Source: Prevotella sp. (GTDB taxonomy: Bacteria; Bacteroidota; Bacteroidia; Bacteroidales; Bacteroidaceae). From it: a stretch of DNA of 64,000 nucleotides. The notes below the pieces were generated by a model. That model was not told the DNA's origin and did not search any database. It worked only from the letters and a program-made list of their open reading frames with translations. Positions 61,284 to 64,000 of this stretch are shown in pieces; positions within the stretch are counted from its first letter, which is position 1, and every line of letters starts with the position of its first letter. The DNA is taken from NCBI GenBank assembly GCA_016285245.1, contig JAEEQH010000003.1, forward strand, positions 1-64,000, read 5' to 3'. Both the position numbers and the translations under genes were made by a program.

Positions 61284-61313
61284 TTTTTGTCCTTTTCTAA
61301 TAAAAGTAGGCTG

Positions 61314-61371
61314 CAAAGTTACATATTTCTTCTGAAAAATCAGTCTGATTAAACCTTTTTTCGTACTTTTG
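61314..61371. promoter_or_regulatory. Divergent -7 boxes for parA and surE
   Basis: TAACTTTG on the minus strand at 61314-61321 (toward parA) and TACTTTTG on the plus strand at 61364-61371 (toward surE, 21 nt upstream of its start). No convincing -33 TTG for either. Confidence 0.5.
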
Positions 61372-61392
61372 CAGTCAAATCTTGATTTATTT

Positions 61393-62271
61393 ATGGAAAA
61401 TAAACGACCGCTCATACTCATCAGCAACGATGACGGCTATCAGGCCAAGGGGCTCAACTGCCTCATCGACATGGTGGCGCACCTCGGCGACATCGTCGTC
61501 TGTGCACCCGACGGACCGCGCTCAGGCCTCTCCTGCGCCTTCTCAGCCACGACGCCCCTCCTGCTGACCCACCACTCCCCGGCTCCCGCTTCCCCCGTCT
61601 CCGTATGCCGTCACCCCGTGACGGCCCCTTCCCCAGCCTCCGCCGTCGACATCTGGAGCTGCAACGGCACACCCACCGACTGCGTCAAGATGGCCCTGTC
61701 GCAGATCGTCGACCGCCAGCCCGCCATCGTTATCGGTGGCATCAACCACGGCGACAACGCCTCTGTCAACAGCCACTACTCCGGTACGATGGGCGTCGTT
61801 ATGGAGGGGTGCATGAAGTACATCCCCTCAGTGGCCTTCTCGCTCTGCGACCACGACCCCGATGCCGACTTCGAACCGCTGCGCCCCTACGTCGAGCGCT
61901 ACACCCGCTACGTTCTGGAACACGGCCTGCCCAAAGGCGTCTGCCTGAACATCAACTTCCCGAAACTGGAGACTACTACGTCAGAATCATCGTTCTCCGG
62001 TCCCTCTATGCCGGCTCCTGGTGTCGGCCAGTACAGCGGCGTCCGCGTCTGCCGCATGGCCCACGGCTCGTGGCTCAACGAGGTGACCACCTGTCACCAC
62101 CCCCGTGGCTATGATTACCACTGGATGGTGGGCCACTACCGCAACGACGAGCCCGAGGCTGAGGATACCGACCGCTGGGCCCTCGACCACGGCTATGTCG
62201 CCATCACCCCAACCACCTTCGATGTCACCGCCTACGAGGCGCTTCAGTCGTTGAAAACGCTCGAATCATAA
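61393..62271 (+). CDS. surE: 5'/3'-nucleotidase SurE with two palindromic inserts
   Basis: A 292-residue metal-dependent nucleotidase. N-terminal metal site LILISNDDGYQAKGL, SGLSCAFSATTPL, then GTPTDCVKMAL and GGINHGDNASVNSHYSGTMG. Start at 61393; the track back to 61369 overlaps the -7 box. Two TATGCCG repeats lie in frame: residues about 71-78 (inside a Pro/Ser/Ala-rich stretch before the GTPTDCV motif) and about 205-212 (GPSMPAPGVGQ). SurE is usually about 250 residues, so the inserts account for much of the excess. lpxB follows. Confidence 0.93.
   Translation: MENKRPLILISNDDGYQAKGLNCLIDMVAHLGDIVVCAPDGPRSGLSCAFSATTPLLLTHHSPAPASPVSVCRHPVTAPSPASAVDIWSCNGTPTDCVKMALSQIVDRQPAIVIGGINHGDNASVNSHYSGTMGVVMEGCMKYIPSVAFSLCDHDPDADFEPLRPYVERYTRYVLEHGLPKGVCLNINFPKLETTTSESSFSGPSMPAPGVGQYSGVRVCRMAHGSWLNEVTTCHHPRGYDYHWMVGHYRNDEPEAEDTDRWALDHGYVAITPTTFDVTAYEALQSLKTLES
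61604..61625. repeat. TATGCCG palindromic repeat, copy 2 (inside surE)
   Basis: TATGCCGTCACCCCGTGACGGC, read in frame as VCRHPVTA within a proline/serine-rich insert. Confidence 0.85.
62007..62028. repeat. TATGCCG palindromic repeat, copy 3 (inside surE)
   Basis: TATGCCGGCTCCTGGTGTCGGC, read in frame as SMPAPGVG. The same reading frame is used by the copy in lpxB (SMPAPRAG), and a different one by copy 2. Confidence 0.85.
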
Positions 62272-62283
62272 TCCATGTCCCTC

Positions 62284-62305
62284 TATGCCGGCTCCCAGTG
62301 CCGGC
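62284..62305. repeat. TATGCCG palindromic repeat, copy 4 (between surE and lpxB)
   Basis: TATGCCGGCTCCCAGTGCCGGC, 17 nt before the lpxB start codon, in its 5' leader. Confidence 0.85.
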
Positions 62306-62322
62306 CCCCAAAACACTCACTC

Positions 62323-63504
62323 ATGAAATATTACCTCATAGCCGGCGAAGCCAGTGGCGACCTACACGCCTCACGTCTGATGCGTTCGCTGAAGGAGAAA
62401 GACCCCGAGGCTCAGTTCCGCTTCTTCGGTGGCGACCTGATGGCCGCCGAGGGTGGCACGATGGTCAAGCACTACCGCGATTTGGCCTACATGGGCTTCA
62501 TCCCCGTGCTGCTTCACCTGCGTACCATCCTCAAGAACATGAAAATGTGCAAGGAGGACATCCGTGACTGGTGGCCCGACGTGGTCATCCTCGTCGACTA
62601 TCCGGGCTTTAACCTCGACATCGCCAAGTTTGTGCATGGATTACGAGGAACGAGGAAGGAGGAGCGAGGAACGAGGAGCAAAGAACGAGGAACGCGTTTC
62701 CCGAAGGTCTGTTATTATATTGCTCCGAAGATCTGGGCGTGGAAGGAGTACCGCATCAAGAATATCCGCCGTGATGTCGATGAGCTCTTTTCCATCCTGC
62801 CTTTCGAGGTCGACTTCTTCGAGAAGAAGCACCACTATCCCATCCACTATGTCGGTAACCCCACAGCCCAGGAGGTAAGGGAGTGGCGTCTTTCTATGCC
62901 GGCACCTCGTGCCGGTCAGGTAGGGGATGTCGCCGCCCGTCCGACCATCGCCCTCCTCGCCGGTTCCCGCCGTCAGGAGATCAAGAGTAACCTCCCGGCG
63001 ATGATTGCCGCCACGCGCCACCTCGCCGACCGTTACGACATCGTCCTCGCCGGCGCACCGTCCATCGATCCCGAATTCTATCAGCCCTTCCTGAAAGACA
63101 GTACCGTACGTCTCGTCGTCAACGAAACCTATCCGCTTCTGGCCTCTGCCACCGCCGCCCTCGTCACCAGTGGCACGGCGACGCTGGAGACCTGTATGTT
63201 CAACGTACCTCAGGTGGTGTGCTATAACACCCAGATGAAGCACCTCTTTGGCTTGTTGCGCAAGTTGTTGCTGAAGGTGAAGTATGTGTCGCTGGTCAAC
63301 CTCATTGCCGACCGCGAGGTGGTCACCGAACTGGTGGCCGAGACGTTCTCTGTAGATGGTATCCGCCGCGAACTGGAAAAAATTCTCCCTGGCGGCGAAG
63401 GCAGGGAGGCGATGCTACAGGGCTACAAGGAAGTGCACCAACGTCTCGGCGAGAGCCATGCCCCCGACCGCGCCGCCGACTTGATCGTCTCCTTGCTCCA
63501 TTAA
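62323..63504 (+). CDS. lpxB: Lipid-A-disaccharide synthase with repeat-derived inserts
   Basis: A 393-residue GT19 enzyme of lipid A synthesis, joining UDP-diacylglucosamine and lipid X. Start at 62323 (MKYYLIAGEASGDLHASRLM). Motifs: FFGGDLMAAEGG, VDYPGFNLDIAKFV, YYIAPKIWAWKEYRIKNI, LLAGSRRQEI, VTSGTATLE. Two inserts break the usual alignment: residues about 107-124 (RGTRKEERGTRSKERGTR), encoded by seven ACGAGGA heptamers between KFVHG and KVCYYIAPK; and about 191-198 (SMPAPRAG), a TATGCCG palindrome just before the second Rossmann domain. Confidence 0.95.
   Translation: MKYYLIAGEASGDLHASRLMRSLKEKDPEAQFRFFGGDLMAAEGGTMVKHYRDLAYMGFIPVLLHLRTILKNMKMCKEDIRDWWPDVVILVDYPGFNLDIAKFVHGLRGTRKEERGTRSKERGTRFPKVCYYIAPKIWAWKEYRIKNIRRDVDELFSILPFEVDFFEKKHHYPIHYVGNPTAQEVREWRLSMPAPRAGQVGDVAARPTIALLAGSRRQEIKSNLPAMIAATRHLADRYDIVLAGAPSIDPEFYQPFLKDSTVRLVVNETYPLLASATAALVTSGTATLETCMFNVPQVVCYNTQMKHLFGLLRKLLLKVKYVSLVNLIADREVVTELVAETFSVDGIRRELEKILPGGEGREAMLQGYKEVHQRLGESHAPDRAADLIVSLLH
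62643..62696. repeat. In-frame ACGAGGA heptamer array in lpxB
   Basis: Seven units (ACGAGGA, ACGAGGA, AGGAGGA, GCGAGGA, ACGAGGA, GCAAAGA, ACGAGGA) and a partial eighth. It is the inverse of the array at 63511-63559 downstream of the gene. Confidence 0.92.
62895..62916. repeat. TATGCCG palindromic repeat, copy 5 (inside lpxB)
   Basis: TATGCCGGCACCTCGTGCCGGT with nearly perfect inverted halves, read in frame as SMPAPRAG. Confidence 0.88.
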
Positions 63505-63510
63505 CGTTTC

Positions 63511-63559
63511 TCCTTCCTCGCTCCTCGTTCCTCCTTCCTCGCTCCTCGTTCCTCGTCTC
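63511..63559. repeat. TCCTTCC/TCGCTCC/TCGTTCC heptamer array after lpxB
   Basis: Seven heptamers forming a 21-bp higher-order unit (TCCTTCC-TCGCTCC-TCGTTCC) twice, then TCGTCTC. Located between lpxB and the convergent cdsA gene and directly followed by a TATGCCG repeat. Confidence 0.9.
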
Positions 63560-63561
63560 TC

Positions 63562-63583
63562 TATGCCGTCACCTCGTGACGGC
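63562..63583. repeat. TATGCCG palindromic repeat, copy 6 (between lpxB and cdsA)
   Basis: TATGCCGTCACCTCGTGACGGC with perfect inverted halves GCCGTCAC / GTGACGGC around CTC. It lies between convergent genes and might also end transcription. Confidence 0.9.
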
Positions 63584-63593
63584 CTCCTCCTCT

Positions 63594-64000
63594 TTACACC
63601 AGCGTCAAGGTATAAAGATAAACCACCACTGCCGGCACCGCCAGCAGCGACGAGTCGAAACGGTCGAGCATACCACCATGGCCCGGCAAGATGTTTCCGC
63701 TGTCCTTCACGCCGAGTGTGCGCTTGAACAGACTCTCCACCAGGTCGCCCCACGTGCCGAAGACGACCACCACCAGACCCATACCGGCCCATTCGGCGGC
63801 TGACAGCCCCAGATCGTTCACTCCATAGAGGGTGGTGAAATGCCATATCGCCAGTGCCACGGCCACGACGAGCAGGGCACCGCCGATGCTTCCCTCCCAT
63901 GTTTTTCCTGGCGACACACGCGGGAAGAGCTTATGACGGCCTAACAGCGAGCCGACACAGTAGGCACCGGTGTCGTTCATCCACAGGAACACGAAGACCG
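63594..64000 (-). CDS. cdsA: Phosphatidate cytidylyltransferase (3' part)
   Basis: The C-terminal 134 residues or so of CdsA, which makes CDP-diacylglycerol; the 5' part lies outside the window. Seen: FLWMNDTGAYCVGSLLGRHKL, SPGKTWEGSIGGAL, FGTWGDLVESLFKRTLGVKD and the CDP-alcohol motif end DSGNILPGHGGMLDRFDSSLLA, with transmembrane segments between. Convergent with lpxB. Confidence 0.93.
   Translation of the reverse strand, partial: VFVFLWMNDTGAYCVGSLLGRHKLFPRVSPGKTWEGSIGGALLVVAVALAIWHFTTLYGVNDLGLSAAEWAGMGLVVVVFGTWGDLVESLFKRTLGVKDSGNILPGHGGMLDRFDSSLLAVPAVVVYLYTLTLV

Noticed and set aside
1..64000. tRNA, rRNA, insertion sequences or prophage genes
   Set aside because: I saw no cloverleaf with a TTC-arm, no rRNA segments, and no transposase, integrase or phage structural gene. 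A covariance-model scan would be needed for certainty on small RNAs.

Overview
The window looks like chromosomal DNA of a Prevotella-like member of the order Bacteroidales. Evidence: many gene starts are preceded by the Bacteroidetes promoter pattern TTG-N19/20-TAnnTTTG; the gene content includes a streptopain-type C10 protease with a C-terminal sorting-type tail, a TonB-dependent receptor without a plug-side carboxypeptidase-like domain, DUF3332, DUF3109, DUF3108, DUF4254 and DUF5683 proteins, a GH3-family protein and a membrane-anchored AraC-type regulator; and housekeeping genes are arranged in short operons on both strands. The genus is inference. I found no rRNA, tRNA, CRISPR array, prophage or complete insertion sequence.

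Layout. 0-2.2 kb: remnant of an AbiEii-type toxin gene beside a short inverted repeat, then two divergent AraC-type regulators. 2.2-6.9 kb (minus): acetyltransferase-like gene, parE and an S41 protease, overlapping each other. 7-12.3 kb: OmpA-like porin, THUMP-like methyltransferase, DUF3332, gluQ divergent from ung and a DUF3109 protein. 12.3-18.9 kb: TonB-dependent receptor, metG, a beta-barrel protein and a lipoprotein. 18.9-27 kb (plus): aroQ, O-methyltransferase, rbfA, Lol-type permease; then sufE, an unknown gene, rpoN, a PAP2-like membrane protein, purE, ispG. 27-31 kb (minus): Na/Pi transporter, CobD-like aminotransferase, ABC ATPase, then a gene-poor stretch of about 550 bp full of repeats. 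31-40 kb: SDR, pfkA, D-Ala-D-Ala dipeptidase, TrmH-like, rubredoxin, heptosyltransferase, DUF4254, acpP-fabF-rnc and a secreted PAP2 phosphatase. 40-48.5 kb: GH3 protein, Ig-like lipoprotein, DUF3108, BASS-type transporter, alaS. 48.5-55 kb: C10 protease, a small unknown peptide, MerR, an esterase facing a pectin methylesterase. 55-64 kb: relA/spoT, LysM transglycosylase, DUF5683, parB-parA, divergent surE-lpxB and the 3' part of cdsA.

The genes are mostly ordinary core functions. What stands out is the repeat landscape. Short tandem arrays with 7-, 8- or 9-bp units sit at many gene junctions, and the same unit families recur at distant loci. Several arrays lie in frame inside conserved genes (lpxB, ispG, alaS, an ABC ATPase, a BASS transporter, a methyltransferase), and in two or three cases they encode a signal peptide. 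A second family, a 22-bp palindrome beginning TATGCCG, occurs six times, five of them within 2 kb around surE-lpxB, with three copies in frame inside those genes. A 76-77 bp palindrome occurs twice in opposite orientation, each time between convergent genes. The closest described precedents I know are Rickettsia palindromic elements inserted within genes and the heptanucleotide STRR repeats of cyanobacteria; whether this is a described system in Bacteroidales cannot be settled from the sequence alone.
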